Of a stretch of DNA of 64,000 bases, positions 1 to 8,126 are shown piece by piece (within the stretch, counting starts at the first letter, position 1; each line of letters opens with the position of its first letter). Origin of the DNA: Actinoplanes octamycinicus (lineage in GTDB: Bacteria > Actinomycetota > Actinomycetes > Mycobacteriales > Micromonosporaceae). The notes under the pieces were generated by a model. It did not search any database and was not told the DNA's origin. It saw only the letters and a program-made list of their open reading frames with translations. The stretch is from assembly GCF_014205225.1 (NCBI RefSeq), contig NZ_JACHNB010000001.1, positions 8,351,501 to 8,415,500 of the forward strand, written 5' to 3'. The position numbers were made by a program, and so were the translations under genes.

Positions 1-371
1 AGGCGGAAACCACTGGCGCGGGCCCACTTCGGTGAGCGGGCGTCGGCGAAGTGGCCGACCTTCTGGTCCCGATCCGACTCCCGGCCCGGCTTGTCCAGCT
101 CTTTGGACTCCGGCGAGCCCTTCTGCAGCAGCCACACGGTGAACCAGATGTAGAGGAAGAACTGCAGGTACTCGGACTGCCAGTTCTCCAGCACGTCGAC
201 GCCGAAGCTGGCCGAGGTCAGGTAGCGGCCCAGGCCGATCTCCGGGAGGCCCTCGCTGAGCTGCTGCTGGTTGAAGTCGGCGTGTCCGGCGAAGGCCTGA
301 CCGACCAGCACGATCAGGAAGAGCAGGCCGAAGACCAGGCCCAGCGAGTTCTCCCGCAGGAAGCGTCTCAT
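1..371 (-). CDS. DUF6766-like membrane protein (partial)
   Basis: The C-terminal end lies beyond the window; 123 codons are visible, starting at the ATG complementary to 369-371. The protein begins MRRFLRENSLGL, followed by a hydrophobic segment at about residues 9-26 (GLVFGLLFLIVLVGQAFAG), then a soluble loop and a second membrane segment near residues 77-92 (FFLYIWFTVWLLQKGS). The later visible part is charged and hydrophilic. This layout (two helices, GHADFNQQQ loop) matches the small actinobacterial DUF6766 proteins, whose role is unknown. The start overlaps the stop of the small peptide gene upstream by four bases, so the two are probably translated together. Confidence 0.75.
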   Translation of the reverse strand, partial: MRRFLRENSLGLVFGLLFLIVLVGQAFAGHADFNQQQLSEGLPEIGLGRYLTSASFGVDVLENWQSEYLQFFLYIWFTVWLLQKGSPESKELDKPGRESDRDQKVGHFADARSPKWARASGFR

Positions 372-451
372 CGCTGCAGCACCCCCAGCGCGGTGAAGTA
401 GATCAGGCCGGCCGCGACGACCAGCAGGAGCAGGATGAAGAGCGCGCGCAT
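368..451 (-). CDS. 27-residue single-helix membrane peptide
   Basis: A 27-codon reading frame begins MRALFILLLLVVAAGLIYF and ends VLQR; nearly the whole peptide is one membrane helix. Its TGA overlaps the ATG of the DUF6766-like gene (ATGA), and its own ATG lies one base beyond the stop of the lipoprotein gene upstream. The spacing and the hydrophobic content make a real translated peptide likely, perhaps a helper subunit of the DUF6766 protein, but no family is recognised. It is too short for most gene finders. Confidence 0.6.
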   Translation of the reverse strand: MRALFILLLLVVAAGLIYFTALGVLQR

Positions 452-452
452 G

Positions 453-851
453 TCAGCTCCCCTGCAGGGTGCAGTCGTAGGGACGCTCGCCGCGCGAGGT
501 GCAGCCGGCCGCGACCACCCGCCAGCCGTCGTCGAAGACTGCCAGGAAGAGCGTGTCGTCGGCGAGCCGCACCTGCGCCCACTGGCCGTAGACCGAGGTG
601 CCGACCACCCGGCCGGGCTCGGGCAGTTCCTCGTCGAGGATCGCATCCGGACACGGCTTGCCGGCCGATTCCTCCAGCTCCGCGGTGGTATCCGGGGCGA
701 GGGTGGCGCAGGCCTGCGGGCCGTTCTGACTGGCGGCCGCGGCGAGCAGGCGGGTCGCGACGGCGGCCGCCGCCTCCTCACGGCCCCCGACTGAACCACA
801 GCCCGCCAGCGGAAGGAGCGCCGCGGCGGCGATGATCAAGGTCCGTTTCAT
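453..851 (-). CDS. Small secreted lipoprotein
   Basis: 132 residues. The signal peptide is MKRTLIIAAAALLPLAGC with an LAGC lipobox, so the mature protein would be anchored outside the membrane by Cys18. The rest has three further cysteines and an aromatic-rich C-terminal half (VYGQWAQVRLADDTLFLAVF) like many actinobacterial envelope proteins of unknown function. I chose the ATG at 851 because it starts directly with the basic n-region; an upstream ATG at 863 would add four residues. It is first of a tightly packed leftward trio with the small membrane peptide and the DUF6766 gene. Confidence 0.7.
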   Translation of the reverse strand: MKRTLIIAAAALLPLAGCGSVGGREEAAAAVATRLLAAAASQNGPQACATLAPDTTAELEESAGKPCPDAILDEELPEPGRVVGTSVYGQWAQVRLADDTLFLAVFDDGWRVVAAGCTSRGERPYDCTLQGS

Positions 852-888
852 GCCGCGCTGCATGCCCGGGAACGAGCTTTCTCAATCA

Positions 889-932
889 CACGAGGGCGCC
901 GGACCACCCTGCGGTGATCCGGCGCCCTCGTG
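889..932 (-). terminator. Strong hairpin after the CBS gene
   Basis: A perfect 15-bp inverted repeat, 889-903 against 918-932, with a 14-base loop lies just past the stop of the CBS-domain gene. It is a GC-rich hairpin without a long U-tract, as is usual in actinomycetes. It could also stop transcription coming the other way. Confidence 0.75.
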
Positions 933-945
933 CCGTCCGGCCTGG

Positions 946-1362
946 TCAGCCCTTCGAGATGGCGTCCATCAGGTCGCCGACCGGGCGGTCGGGCAGTGCC
1001 CGGGCCACGTCGGCCAGAGCGACCATGCCGACCAGGTCGTGCCCGTCGATGACCGGAAGCCGGCGCACCTGGTGCTGACCCATGGTGCGCAGGATCTCGG
1101 TGGCGTCGTCGTCCGCGCCGATCGTGACCGGCTTGCCCTCGGCCAGCTCGCCGGCCGGGACCTCGGCCGGATTACGACCCTTGGCGATCGCTTTCACCAC
1201 GATGTCGCGGTCGGTGATCATGCCCTTGAGGCGATTGTCATCGCCACAGATGGGCAGCGAACCGACATCGAGATCGGCCATTTTCTGAGCGGCGTCGGCC
1301 AGCGTTTCCCGTTCACTCACACAAACCGCACCGGGAGTCATGATCTCGCGTGCGCTTGGCAT
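946..1362 (-). CDS. CBS-domain protein
   Basis: 138 residues made almost entirely of a CBS pair (Bateman module): repeat 1 starts at MTPGAVCVSERETLADAA and ends near MITDRDIVVKAIAKG; repeat 2 includes LRTMGQHQVRRLPVIDG and VGMVALADVARAL. Such proteins bind adenosyl nucleotides or NAD and regulate partners, which cannot be named here. The start is the ATG at 1362, which follows an ideal AGGAGGA Shine-Dalgarno; a longer frame with 21 more residues lacks this signal. It stands alone between a terminator hairpin and the DUF3618 gene. Confidence 0.85.
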   Translation of the reverse strand: MPSAREIMTPGAVCVSERETLADAAQKMADLDVGSLPICGDDNRLKGMITDRDIVVKAIAKGRNPAEVPAGELAEGKPVTIGADDDATEILRTMGQHQVRRLPVIDGHDLVGMVALADVARALPDRPVGDLMDAISKG

Positions 1363-1439
1363 TTCTCCTCCTGACGATTTCATCGTGCGGACAGGAACTC
1401 GGATACCCGGCATCGGCGCGTTCAACCGACCGTTCCGGA

Positions 1440-2069
1440 TCAGTTCCGGGCGGCCTGCCGGGTCTGCTCGGTGGCGTGCTGGGCGGAGTCCTGAGCCTGC
1501 GCCTTGGTGGTCTGGGCCGCGTCCTGGGCGGTCTCCTTGACCTGGGCGGCGGCGTGCTGGACGGTGCCGGTCAGCTCGTCCTTCACCTCGGCGGCCAGGT
1601 CCTTGACCTGGTCGGTGAGCTCACCGCTGTTCTCCTTGAGCTGCCGCCCGGCGCGACGCTCGGCCTCGGTGACCGGGATCAGCCCGGCGGCCAGCAGGCC
1701 GACGCCGAAGGCGATCACCCCAGCGGCAAGCGGGTTGCCCTGGGTCTGGGAGGCCACCGCCTGCGGGGCGCCGCGTACCGCGTCCGCGGCCTCGTGCGCC
1801 TTCTCGCTCGCGGTGTCGCCCAGCCGGGACGCCTTGTCGCCGACCGAGTCACCCAGCCGGGACGCCTTGTCCTGCACCGTGCCCACCGCCGAGGACGTGG
1901 TGTCACCCACGTGGGAAGCGCTGCCCATCACCTTCTCCTTCACCGTGTTCCACCGCCGCTTGGCGACCCTGCTCGGGCTGGTCTTCTCGGCGAGCAGGTC
2001 GACGTCGCGGGTCAGCGACGCGCGGGTCTGCTCGATGTTCTGCCTCAGCCGGTCGGGTTCTTCAGCCAT
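1440..2069 (-). CDS. DUF3618 family membrane-associated protein
   Basis: 209 residues. The N-terminus MAEEPDRLRQNIEQTRASLTRDVDLLAEKTSP is the DUF3618 signature. A long helical stretch follows with a near-exact repeat of DKASRLGDS/T around residues 77-95, then one membrane helix (AAGVIAFGVGLLAAGLIP) and an Ala/Gln/Thr-rich coiled-coil tail similar to LEA-like stress proteins. It is last in a three-gene leftward operon, overlapping the holin-X gene by 25 bases. The family commonly travels with holin-X genes; an envelope or desiccation role is inference. Confidence 0.85.
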   Translation of the reverse strand: MAEEPDRLRQNIEQTRASLTRDVDLLAEKTSPSRVAKRRWNTVKEKVMGSASHVGDTTSSAVGTVQDKASRLGDSVGDKASRLGDTASEKAHEAADAVRGAPQAVASQTQGNPLAAGVIAFGVGLLAAGLIPVTEAERRAGRQLKENSGELTDQVKDLAAEVKDELTGTVQHAAAQVKETAQDAAQTTKAQAQDSAQHATEQTRQAARN

Positions 2070-2461
2070 TGCGCGTCCTCCTTGAGGGTGTCGACGGTGC
2101 GCCGTGGCATCGGGTCCACGGTCTTGAGACGGTTCTTGCCGGTCACGTAGAGGACGGCCGCGACGATGCCCCAGATCGCGGCGACGATCAGGGCGGCCCA
2201 GCCGGCCGGCATGACGGCGTCCAGGCCGAACACGGCGGCGAGGCTGAGCAGCAGCACGGCCAGGTAGCCGGCGAACCCGGCGCCGCCGAGCATGCCGGCG
2301 GCCTTGCCGGCCTTGGTGGCTTCCTGCTTGATCTCCGCCTTGGCCAGTTCGACCTCTTGGCGGAACAGCTGCGACAGGTCGTCGCTGATGTTGCCGATCA
2401 GCTCACCGATCGACGTCTGCGCGACCCGGTCCGACTGGTCCGGGGGAAGCGAGCTGGTCAC
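2045..2461 (-). CDS. Phage holin-X (DUF1469) family membrane protein
   Basis: 138 residues. A short charged amphipathic N-terminal part (LFRQEVELAKAEIKQEATKA) precedes two membrane helices (GFAGYLAVLLLSLAAVFGL and ALIVAAIWGIVAAVLYVTG), ending in a basic tail. This is the actinobacterial holin-X layout, found on chromosomes outside prophages, and there is no phage gene here. The start overlaps the stop of the upstream gene (ATGA at 2458-2461) and the end overlaps DUF3618, so the three genes are one translation-coupled unit. Confidence 0.85.
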   Translation of the reverse strand: MTSSLPPDQSDRVAQTSIGELIGNISDDLSQLFRQEVELAKAEIKQEATKAGKAAGMLGGAGFAGYLAVLLLSLAAVFGLDAVMPAGWAALIVAAIWGIVAAVLYVTGKNRLKTVDPMPRRTVDTLKEDAQWLKNPTG

Positions 2462-3237
2462 GGCCGCGGCTCCCGGGTCCCGAGCGGGTACTCCTCGGCC
2501 ACCGGGTACTCCTCCGGCAGCACCACGGGGGTGCCGGTGCCGGTCGAGGCGTACTCGGTGCCGGTGGTGGCGGTGGCGGGGGTCGGCGTGTAGCCGGTGC
2601 CCGCGTAGTCGGCGCCCGCGTAATCGGCGCCCGCGCCGGTCGTGGTGGCGTAGTCACCGGCCGGCGGCACCGACGTGCTCACCGTGCTGTAGCTGTCCGA
2701 GACCGGCTTGCGGTCGGTCCCGGTCGTGGCGCCGGAGTCGGCCTTAGCCACGCTCTTGCCGAGCCGGCCGACCACGAAGCCGGCCGCGAGGGCGGTCGCC
2801 AGGAACGCGCCGGGGCGGCGCCGGGCGAAGTCCTGCACCTCGGCGAGCACCCCTTCGGGGCCGTTGCGGTCCAGGTAGTCGGCCAGCTGCCGGCCACCGT
2901 CGGCGACCCGGGACACCACGGCCGCGGCCGGGCCGTCGGTGCGGTCGCCGCGCATCTCGTCGAGGTGGTCGGCGGTCTGCCGGATCGAGCCGACCAGCCG
3001 GTCGCTCTGCACCTTGGCCTGCTCACCGAGCTTGTCGCGCACCTCGCCGGCCACGTTGCGGGCCTGCGCCCCGGCCTCCTGGCTGACGCGTCGCACCTGC
3101 TCGGTCGCGGTGTCCTTCACCTCGGACACGGCCTGGCCCGCCGCCTGCTTGCCTTCCACGGCGACGTGCTTGGCCTTCGCGGAAGTGTCACCGGAAGAAT
3201 CACCCGGCGCATACGCGCCGGTCGGTAGCTCACTCAC
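2458..3237 (-). CDS. Helical membrane-linked protein of the holin-X operon
   Basis: 259 residues, first gene of the three-gene operon. Residues 20-110 are a long amphipathic helical region rich in Ala, Glu, Lys and Arg (AVSEVKDTATEQVRRVSQE), followed by RRRPGAFLATALAAGFVVGR, a single membrane anchor, and a Thr/Gly/Tyr-rich tail with short ADYAGA/GADYAG repeats that looks unstructured. No catalytic motif is visible. Proteins of this layout accompany DUF3618 and holin-X genes in many actinobacteria and are annotated hypothetical; an envelope-associated scaffold or stress role is inferred. Confidence 0.7.
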   Translation of the reverse strand: MSELPTGAYAPGDSSGDTSAKAKHVAVEGKQAAGQAVSEVKDTATEQVRRVSQEAGAQARNVAGEVRDKLGEQAKVQSDRLVGSIRQTADHLDEMRGDRTDGPAAAVVSRVADGGRQLADYLDRNGPEGVLAEVQDFARRRPGAFLATALAAGFVVGRLGKSVAKADSGATTGTDRKPVSDSYSTVSTSVPPAGDYATTTGAGADYAGADYAGTGYTPTPATATTGTEYASTGTGTPVVLPEEYPVAEEYPLGTREPRP

Positions 3238-3373
3238 GTTGCCTCCCTGTCAGCGGGTCATTCGCCACATCGAATGCCCAGCGGCCGGAAAACAAATCCA
3301 GCAATTTTCCGCGGATGATCTGGAAAGCGCCGGGTATTCCATTCCTTCTGCTACCGGGAAACGCGCGCCGCGA

Positions 3374-3532
3374 TCACACCTCGCCGACCCGGGCCAGTGT
3401 GTCCCGCCGGGTCCGGGTCGCCTCGGCGGTCAGCCTCATCGCATTGTCGTTCATCCCGACGACCCATTCCCCCGAAGCGGCGAAGCTGCCCGACGGGACC
3501 TCGTCGCGCACCGCCACCGGATCGGAGAGCAT
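3374..3532 (-). CDS. Possible 52-residue protein
   Basis: In the roughly 390 bases between the holin-X operon and the efflux pump, the minus strand has an open frame with strongly G/C-ending codons; its ATG-started part reads MLSDPVAVRDEVPSGSF and ends with a TGA at 3374. The frame stays open about 60 bases further upstream without an ATG. There is no convincing ribosome-binding site, so this may be a small leaderless gene or a chance frame. The rest of the gap shows nothing else. Confidence 0.3.
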   Translation of the reverse strand: MLSDPVAVRDEVPSGSFAASGEWVVGMNDNAMRLTAEATRTRRDTLARVGEV

Positions 3533-3631
3533 CCGGCGTACGAGCTGCCCCTGCGGCGGTCCCTGGCGAGACCGGTCAGGCAGGTCGGCGGCACATGTCT
3601 AACCCGGCACGATCGCGGGAACAGCCGCACG

Positions 3632-5059
3632 GTGACAACCGAGACCACGCCGAGGACCCGCTGGCACGCGATGAGCGTCGCGCTGGTGGCCGGCTTCATG
3701 ACCCTGCTCGACATCAGCATCGTCAACGTGGCGCTGCCGTCGATCCGCGCCTACCTGAACCTGGGCTCCGGCGAGCTGCAGTGGGTCCTGTCCGGCTACG
3801 CGCTCACCTTCGGCCTGCTGCTGGTGCCGGCCGGCCGGTACGGCGACGCCCGCGGCCGGCGTAACGTCTTCATCTTCGGCGTAGCCCTGTTCACCCTGGC
3901 CAGCGCGGCCGCCGGGCTGGCCACCAGCGCGCTGTGGCTGGTCGTCGCCCGGCTGGTCCAGGGCGCCGCCGGCGGCATCGTGAACCCGCAGGTGTCCGGC
4001 CTGATCCAGGAGCTGTTCGAGCCGGCCGAGCGGGGCCGGCCGTTCGGGCTGCTGGGCGCGACGATCGGGGTGTCCACGGCGGTCGGGCCGCTGCTCGGCG
4101 GCCTGCTCATCCAGGTCTTCGGGACGGCCGAGGGCTGGCGCTGGATCTTCTACATCAACGTGCCGATCGGCCTGGTCGCGATCGCGCTCGCCGCCCGCTG
4201 GATCCCGGCCCGGGCGCGGAAGGAACGGGAGACGCTCGACCCGGTCGGTGTCACGCTGCTCGGGGTCGGCGTCTTCCTGCTGCTGTTGCCGCTGGTGCAG
4301 GAGCGGGAATGGTCCGGGCCGGCCAAGTGGCTGCTGCTGGTGCCGGCCGCCGCGGTGCTGGCCGGGTTCTGGGCGTGGGAGCGGCGGTTCAGCCGGCACG
4401 CCCCCTCGGTGATCGACCTGGAGCTGTTCCGGGTCCGGTCGTACTCGCTGGGCACCCTGGTCGGGGTGCTCTACTTCGGCGGGTTCACCTCGATCTTCTT
4501 CACCTACACGCTGTTCCTGCAGAACGGGCTGCACTACTCCGCGCTGCAGGCCGGGCTGGCGATCACACCGTTCGCGCTGGGCTCGGCGGTGACCTCGGCG
4601 CTGGGCGGCCGCAAGGTGAGCGAGACCGGCCGCACGCTGGTGGTCGCCGGCCTGGTCACGGTCGCCGCCGGGCTGGCCGGCACGATCCTGGCGCTCACCC
4701 TGGTGAGCGGCTCGGCGGCCGGCTGGGCGACGGTCCTCCCGCTGCTCGTCGCCGGGCTGGGCAGCGGCCTGGTGATCAGTCCGAACCAGACGATCACGCT
4801 GTCCGAGGTGCCGGTACGGCGGGCCGGGAGCGCGGCCGCGGTGCTGCAGACCGGGCAGCGGATCGGCACCGCGGTCGGGATCGCCGGGGTGGGCGCGGTC
4901 TTCTTCAACCGGCTCGACCACCACCAGGGCGACTGGGGGCTGGCGTTCCGGACATCGCTCGCCGTGACGATCGCCTTCGTCGGGGCGGCGCTGATCGCCG
5001 CGGTCGCCGACGTGCGGGCCGGCCGCGTGGACGATCGCGTATGCGCGGAGGACTCCTGA
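3632..5059 (+). CDS. MFS efflux transporter, DHA2 (14-helix) type
   Basis: 475 residues from the GTG at 3632; an ATG at 3671 is a possible shorter start. The N-terminal half has LLDISIVNVALPSI (motif D1 of 14-TMS drug/H+ antiporters), GRYGDARGRRNVF (motif A) and the motif C region GATIGVSTAVGPLLGGLL. The length and about 14 hydrophobic segments fit EmrB/QacA-type exporters in the cytoplasmic membrane, which expel drugs using the proton gradient; the substrate cannot be told. It is followed after 38 bases by the NmrA-like gene in the same direction and could be co-transcribed with it. Confidence 0.9.
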   Translation: MTTETTPRTRWHAMSVALVAGFMTLLDISIVNVALPSIRAYLNLGSGELQWVLSGYALTFGLLLVPAGRYGDARGRRNVFIFGVALFTLASAAAGLATSALWLVVARLVQGAAGGIVNPQVSGLIQELFEPAERGRPFGLLGATIGVSTAVGPLLGGLLIQVFGTAEGWRWIFYINVPIGLVAIALAARWIPARARKERETLDPVGVTLLGVGVFLLLLPLVQEREWSGPAKWLLLVPAAAVLAGFWAWERRFSRHAPSVIDLELFRVRSYSLGTLVGVLYFGGFTSIFFTYTLFLQNGLHYSALQAGLAITPFALGSAVTSALGGRKVSETGRTLVVAGLVTVAAGLAGTILALTLVSGSAAGWATVLPLLVAGLGSGLVISPNQTITLSEVPVRRAGSAAAVLQTGQRIGTAVGIAGVGAVFFNRLDHHQGDWGLAFRTSLAVTIAFVGAALIAAVADVRAGRVDDRVCAEDS

Positions 5060-5097
5060 CCATGGCTCGTCCACGCCGGCTCGGGTGAACTCAGGGC

Positions 5098-5898
5098 ATG
5101 ACAATTCTGGTTCTGGGCGGGACAGGCAAGACCGGGCGGCGAGTGGCGCGACTCCTCGCGGGGCGGGACGTACCGGTACGGATCGGGTCGCGAGCGGCAC
5201 AGCCGCGGTTCGACTGGGAAGACCCGGGGACCTGGACGGGGGCGCTCGACGGGATCGACGCGGTCTACCTGTCCTATCAGCCGGACCTGGCGTTCCCCGG
5301 CGCCACCGAGACGGTGCGCGGCTTCGTGGAGCAGGCGGTGAAGCAGGGCGTGACCCGGATCGTGCTGCTCGCCGGGCGCGGGGAGCCCGCCGCCGAGGAC
5401 GCCGAGGACGTGGTCAAGGAGTCCGGGGTGCAGTGGACCGTGCTGCGGTCCAGCTTCTTCGCGCAGAACTTCAGCGAGGACTTCTTCCAGCCGGCCGTGC
5501 TGGCCGGCGAGATCGCGCTGCCGGTCGGCGAGGCCGCCGAGCCGTTCGTGGACGCCGACGACATCGCCGAGGTGGCGGCCGCGGCGCTAACCGACGAGCG
5601 GCACCACGGGCGTACCTATGACCTGACCGGACCGCGCCTGCTCACCTTCGCCGAGGTGGCCGCGGAGCTGTCCGCGGCCACCGGCCGGGAGATCCGGTTC
5701 CTGCCGGTGAGCAAGGCCGACTATGTCGCGGCGCTGCGCGCCGAGGGGCTTCCGGAGGAGTTGGCCGAGCTGTTCGCGCTGGTCACCGACGGCCGCAACG
5801 CCCATCTGGGGTACGGCGTGCAGCAGGCCCTGGGCCGTCCGGCACGCGACTTCGCCGGCTACGCCCGCAACGCCGCCGCGACCGGGGTCTGGTCGTGA
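5098..5898 (+). CDS. NmrA-like NAD(P)-binding reductase
   Basis: 266 residues. The N-terminus ILVLGGTGKTGRRVARLL is the GxxGxxG Rossmann nucleotide-binding loop of atypical short-chain dehydrogenases, followed by an NmrA/NAD(P)H-binding core (VTRIVLLAGRG, LRSSFFAQNF, FVDADDIAEVAA). These proteins are quinone or flavin-type reductases or redox-sensing regulators; the canonical SDR YxxxK pair is not evident, typical of the NmrA group. Its TGA overlaps the GTG of the DUF1772 gene. With the AraC gene behind, it forms a three-gene coupled operon. Confidence 0.85.
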   Translation: MTILVLGGTGKTGRRVARLLAGRDVPVRIGSRAAQPRFDWEDPGTWTGALDGIDAVYLSYQPDLAFPGATETVRGFVEQAVKQGVTRIVLLAGRGEPAAEDAEDVVKESGVQWTVLRSSFFAQNFSEDFFQPAVLAGEIALPVGEAAEPFVDADDIAEVAAAALTDERHHGRTYDLTGPRLLTFAEVAAELSAATGREIRFLPVSKADYVAALRAEGLPEELAELFALVTDGRNAHLGYGVQQALGRPARDFAGYARNAAATGVWS

Positions 5899-6407
5899 CC
5901 GTGACCGCCACCCGGTCCCGGGCCGGTGTCCTCACCGGCGTGCTGACCGCCGCGCTGGTCTGCACCGGGCTGATGGCCGGGATCTTCTTCGCCTTCACCG
6001 TCTCGGTCATGCCCGGGCTGCACGAGACCGACGACCGCACCTTCGTGACCGCCATGCGAGGGATCAACGCGGCCATCGAGAACGGCCTGTTCGGTCTGGT
6101 CTTCGTCGGGGCGCTGGGCTTCACCGGGCTGGCCGCGGTGCTGCTCGCGCGATCCGGCCGGCGGGCCGCGGCCTGGTGGGCGGGCGCCGCGGCGGTGCTC
6201 TACCTGCTGGTGCTGATCCTGACGATGGGCGTCGAGGTGCCGCTCAACGATCAGCTCGCCCGGGCCGGCGACGACTTCGCCCGCGCCCGCCACGACTTCG
6301 AGGGCGTCTGGGTGCCGGTCAACGACCTGCGCACCGTGCTGACCGCGCTGGCGCTGGCCTGTCTCGGCCCGGCGCTGGCCAAGCGGACGGCCGGCGTGTC
6401 ACGGTGA
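5895..6407 (+). CDS. DUF1772 (anthrone-oxygenase-like) membrane protein
   Basis: 170 residues with four hydrophobic segments: LTGVLTAALVCTGLMAGIFF, FGLVFVGALGFTGLAAVLLA, WAGAAAVLYLLVLILTMG and VLTALALACLG. The VPLNDQLARAG and FEGVWVPVNDLRT pieces are typical of DUF1772, a family that includes polyketide anthrone oxygenases, though most members are uncharacterised. It starts with a GTG overlapping the NmrA-like stop and ends overlapping the AraC start, each by four bases, so the three are translated as a unit. A role in oxidising a quinone-like compound with the reductase is inference. Confidence 0.85.
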   Translation: MTVTATRSRAGVLTGVLTAALVCTGLMAGIFFAFTVSVMPGLHETDDRTFVTAMRGINAAIENGLFGLVFVGALGFTGLAAVLLARSGRRAAAWWAGAAAVLYLLVLILTMGVEVPLNDQLARAGDDFARARHDFEGVWVPVNDLRTVLTALALACLGPALAKRTAGVSR

Positions 6408-7390
6408 TCCCCGTGGACACGCTGACCGGCCTGCTCGACGGGACCCGGGCGCGCGGCGCCTTCCTGCTGCGCACCGTGGTGGAGCCGCCGTTCGCCCTGC
6501 GGATCCAGGATCAGGCGTCGCTGACCCTGGTCACCGTGGTGCAGGGGACGGCGCAGATCATCCGGGACGCGCCGGTCGCGCTGCAGCCCGGGGACGTGGC
6601 GGTGATCCGGGGCCCGGAGCCGTACACGGTCGCCGACGACCCGGCGACGCCCTGGCAGACGATCATCCAGCCCGGCCAGGTGTGCACCACGGTGGACGGT
6701 GTGCCCCGCGAGCACCTCGGGGTGCGCAGCTGGGGTGACCGGGTGGCCGGCGGGACCGAGCTGCTCACCGGCACCTACCAGCTGCGCAGCGAGGTGAGCC
6801 GGCGGATGCTCGAGGCGCTCCCGGCGATGCTGGTGCAGCCGGCCGCCGCCACCGACCGGACGCTGGTCGGGCTGCTGCTCACCGAGATGGCCGGCACCGC
6901 CCCGGGCCAGGAGCTGGTCCTCGACCGGCTGCTCGACCTGCTGCTGGTGTCGGTGCTGCGGGCCTGGCTGGCCAGCCCGTCGGCCGGGACCCGGCAGCAG
7001 GCGCAGCACGACCCGATCGTCGGCCCGGCGCTGCGGCTGCTGCACACCGCGCCGGAGGAGCCGTGGACGGTGGCCGCGCTGGCGGCGAAGGCCGGGGTGT
7101 CCCGGTCGGCGCTGGCCCGCCGGTTCACCGACCTGGTCGGCGAGCCGCCGATGGCCTACCTGACCGGCTGGCGGCTGGCCCTGGCCGCGGACCTGCTGCG
7201 CGAGCCGGACGCGACGATCGGCGCGGTCGCCCGCCGGGTCGGTTACGGCAGCGCTTTCGCGCTGAGCGCCGCCTTCAAGCGGGAGCGCGGGCAGAGCCCG
7301 CAGGACTACCGGCGCGAGACCGCCGAGGGCCAGGGCAAACACTTCACGACGTACGACCCGGGCGTGGTCGTGCTGGACAGCGCGTCCTGA
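6404..7390 (+). CDS. AraC-family transcriptional regulator with N-terminal cupin
   Basis: 328 residues from the GTG at 6404, which overlaps the DUF1772 stop (GTGA). The N-terminal half is a cupin ligand-binding domain (LVTVVQGTAQIIRDAPVALQ). The C-terminal about 100 residues carry two helix-turn-helix units: WTVAALAAKAGVSRSALARRF, and IGAVARRVGYGSAFALSAAF followed by KRERGQSPQDYR. It is the distal gene of the reductase operon, so it most likely senses a substrate of, and controls, this same operon; a nearby operator was not found. Confidence 0.9.
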   Translation: MIPVDTLTGLLDGTRARGAFLLRTVVEPPFALRIQDQASLTLVTVVQGTAQIIRDAPVALQPGDVAVIRGPEPYTVADDPATPWQTIIQPGQVCTTVDGVPREHLGVRSWGDRVAGGTELLTGTYQLRSEVSRRMLEALPAMLVQPAAATDRTLVGLLLTEMAGTAPGQELVLDRLLDLLLVSVLRAWLASPSAGTRQQAQHDPIVGPALRLLHTAPEEPWTVAALAAKAGVSRSALARRFTDLVGEPPMAYLTGWRLALAADLLREPDATIGAVARRVGYGSAFALSAAFKRERGQSPQDYRRETAEGQGKHFTTYDPGVVVLDSAS

Positions 7391-7419
7391 GGCTGGCGGC
7401 GGGTTCGTAGGGTGACCGG

Positions 7420-7716
7420 ATGAGTGCTGGGGAGTCTCCGCTGGCCGGGGTGCGGCGGGAGATCGACGCGATCGACGGTGAGATGGTGCGGCTGCTGGCG
7501 GCGCGGGAGGCGCTGGTGCGGCGGGCCGGCGCGTTGAAGGCCGACGAGCAGGCGGTGCGGGCGCCGGCGCGGGTCGACGAGGTGATCGGGAAGGTGCGGG
7601 CGCTGGCCGGGGAGGCCGGGGCCTCCCCGGAGGTGGTGGAGCGGGTCTACCGGGCGATGATCGGCGCGTTCATCGATCTGGAGCTGGCGCAGCATCGAGA
7701 TAACCGGCGGCCTTGA
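7420..7716 (+). CDS. Chorismate mutase, AroQ class
   Basis: 98 residues, all-helical AroQ fold, converting chorismate to prephenate in Phe/Tyr synthesis. Visible signature positions are VRREIDAIDGEMVRLLAARE with the catalytic-type Arg and Asp of helix 1, VRRAGALKADE (Lys39-type position), RVDEVIGKVRALA, and VVERVYRAMIGAFIDLE at the end. It is a stand-alone mutase, not fused to prephenate dehydratase. Its last 47 bases run under the convergent MazG-like gene. Confidence 0.88.
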   Translation: MSAGESPLAGVRREIDAIDGEMVRLLAAREALVRRAGALKADEQAVRAPARVDEVIGKVRALAGEAGASPEVVERVYRAMIGAFIDLELAQHRDNRRP

Positions 7717-8005
7717 CCACGCAGTCGGTGACCGCCTGCCGGGGGTCGCCGCCCAGGCTGGCGATCGCGACCAGGCTGGTGAAGACCACGTCGGCCAGCT
7801 CGGCGACCACGTCGTCGACGGTGTGCGTGACGCCCTTGCGCGGGTTCTGGCCCTGGGCGCCGATCCAGGCCTGGGCGACCTCGCCGGCCTCCTCGGTGAG
7901 CTTGAGCAGGCGCAGGGTCAGCTCGGCCGGGCCGGCGCCGTTCCGCGCATCCAGGTGGGCGCGCCAGCGGTGGGCCTCGGACCAGATGAAGTCGTCGTCG
8001 GGCAT
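7670..8005 (-). CDS. MazG-like nucleotide pyrophosphohydrolase
   Basis: 111 residues, a single short MazG-type helical domain. The metal-binding EExxE...ExxD pattern is seen as LKLTEEAGEVAQAW and later VAELADVVFTSLVAIA. Such enzymes hydrolyse non-canonical or excess NTPs to NMP and pyrophosphate. The start ATG at 8005 gives MPDDDFIWSEAHRWRAHLD, which fits the usual family length; longer frames upstream would cross the intergenic region. It converges with and overlaps the 3' end of chorismate mutase. Confidence 0.85.
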   Translation of the reverse strand: MPDDDFIWSEAHRWRAHLDARNGAGPAELTLRLLKLTEEAGEVAQAWIGAQGQNPRKGVTHTVDDVVAELADVVFTSLVAIASLGGDPRQAVTDCVVKAAGYLDAAPAPDR

Positions 8006-8126
8006 GCCGAGATCATGCCGGTGGCCGCGGCCCGCGGGGCTGCCGGCCGCTCGTTTCGTCACACCCGATGGGCATCGTGTTCCCGGCGGGCATAGCCTGG
8101 CGGGGTACCGATCAGCAGGAGGAAAG

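Noticed and set aside
2045..2461. Prophage, because of the holin-X gene
   Set aside because: No other phage gene is nearby; chromosomal holin-X genes with DUF3618 partners are normal in actinobacteria.
2939..3631. Upstream extension of the MFS transporter frame by more than 200 codons
   Set aside because: It passes antisense through the holin-X operon; homologous transporter sequence begins only near the GTG at 3632.
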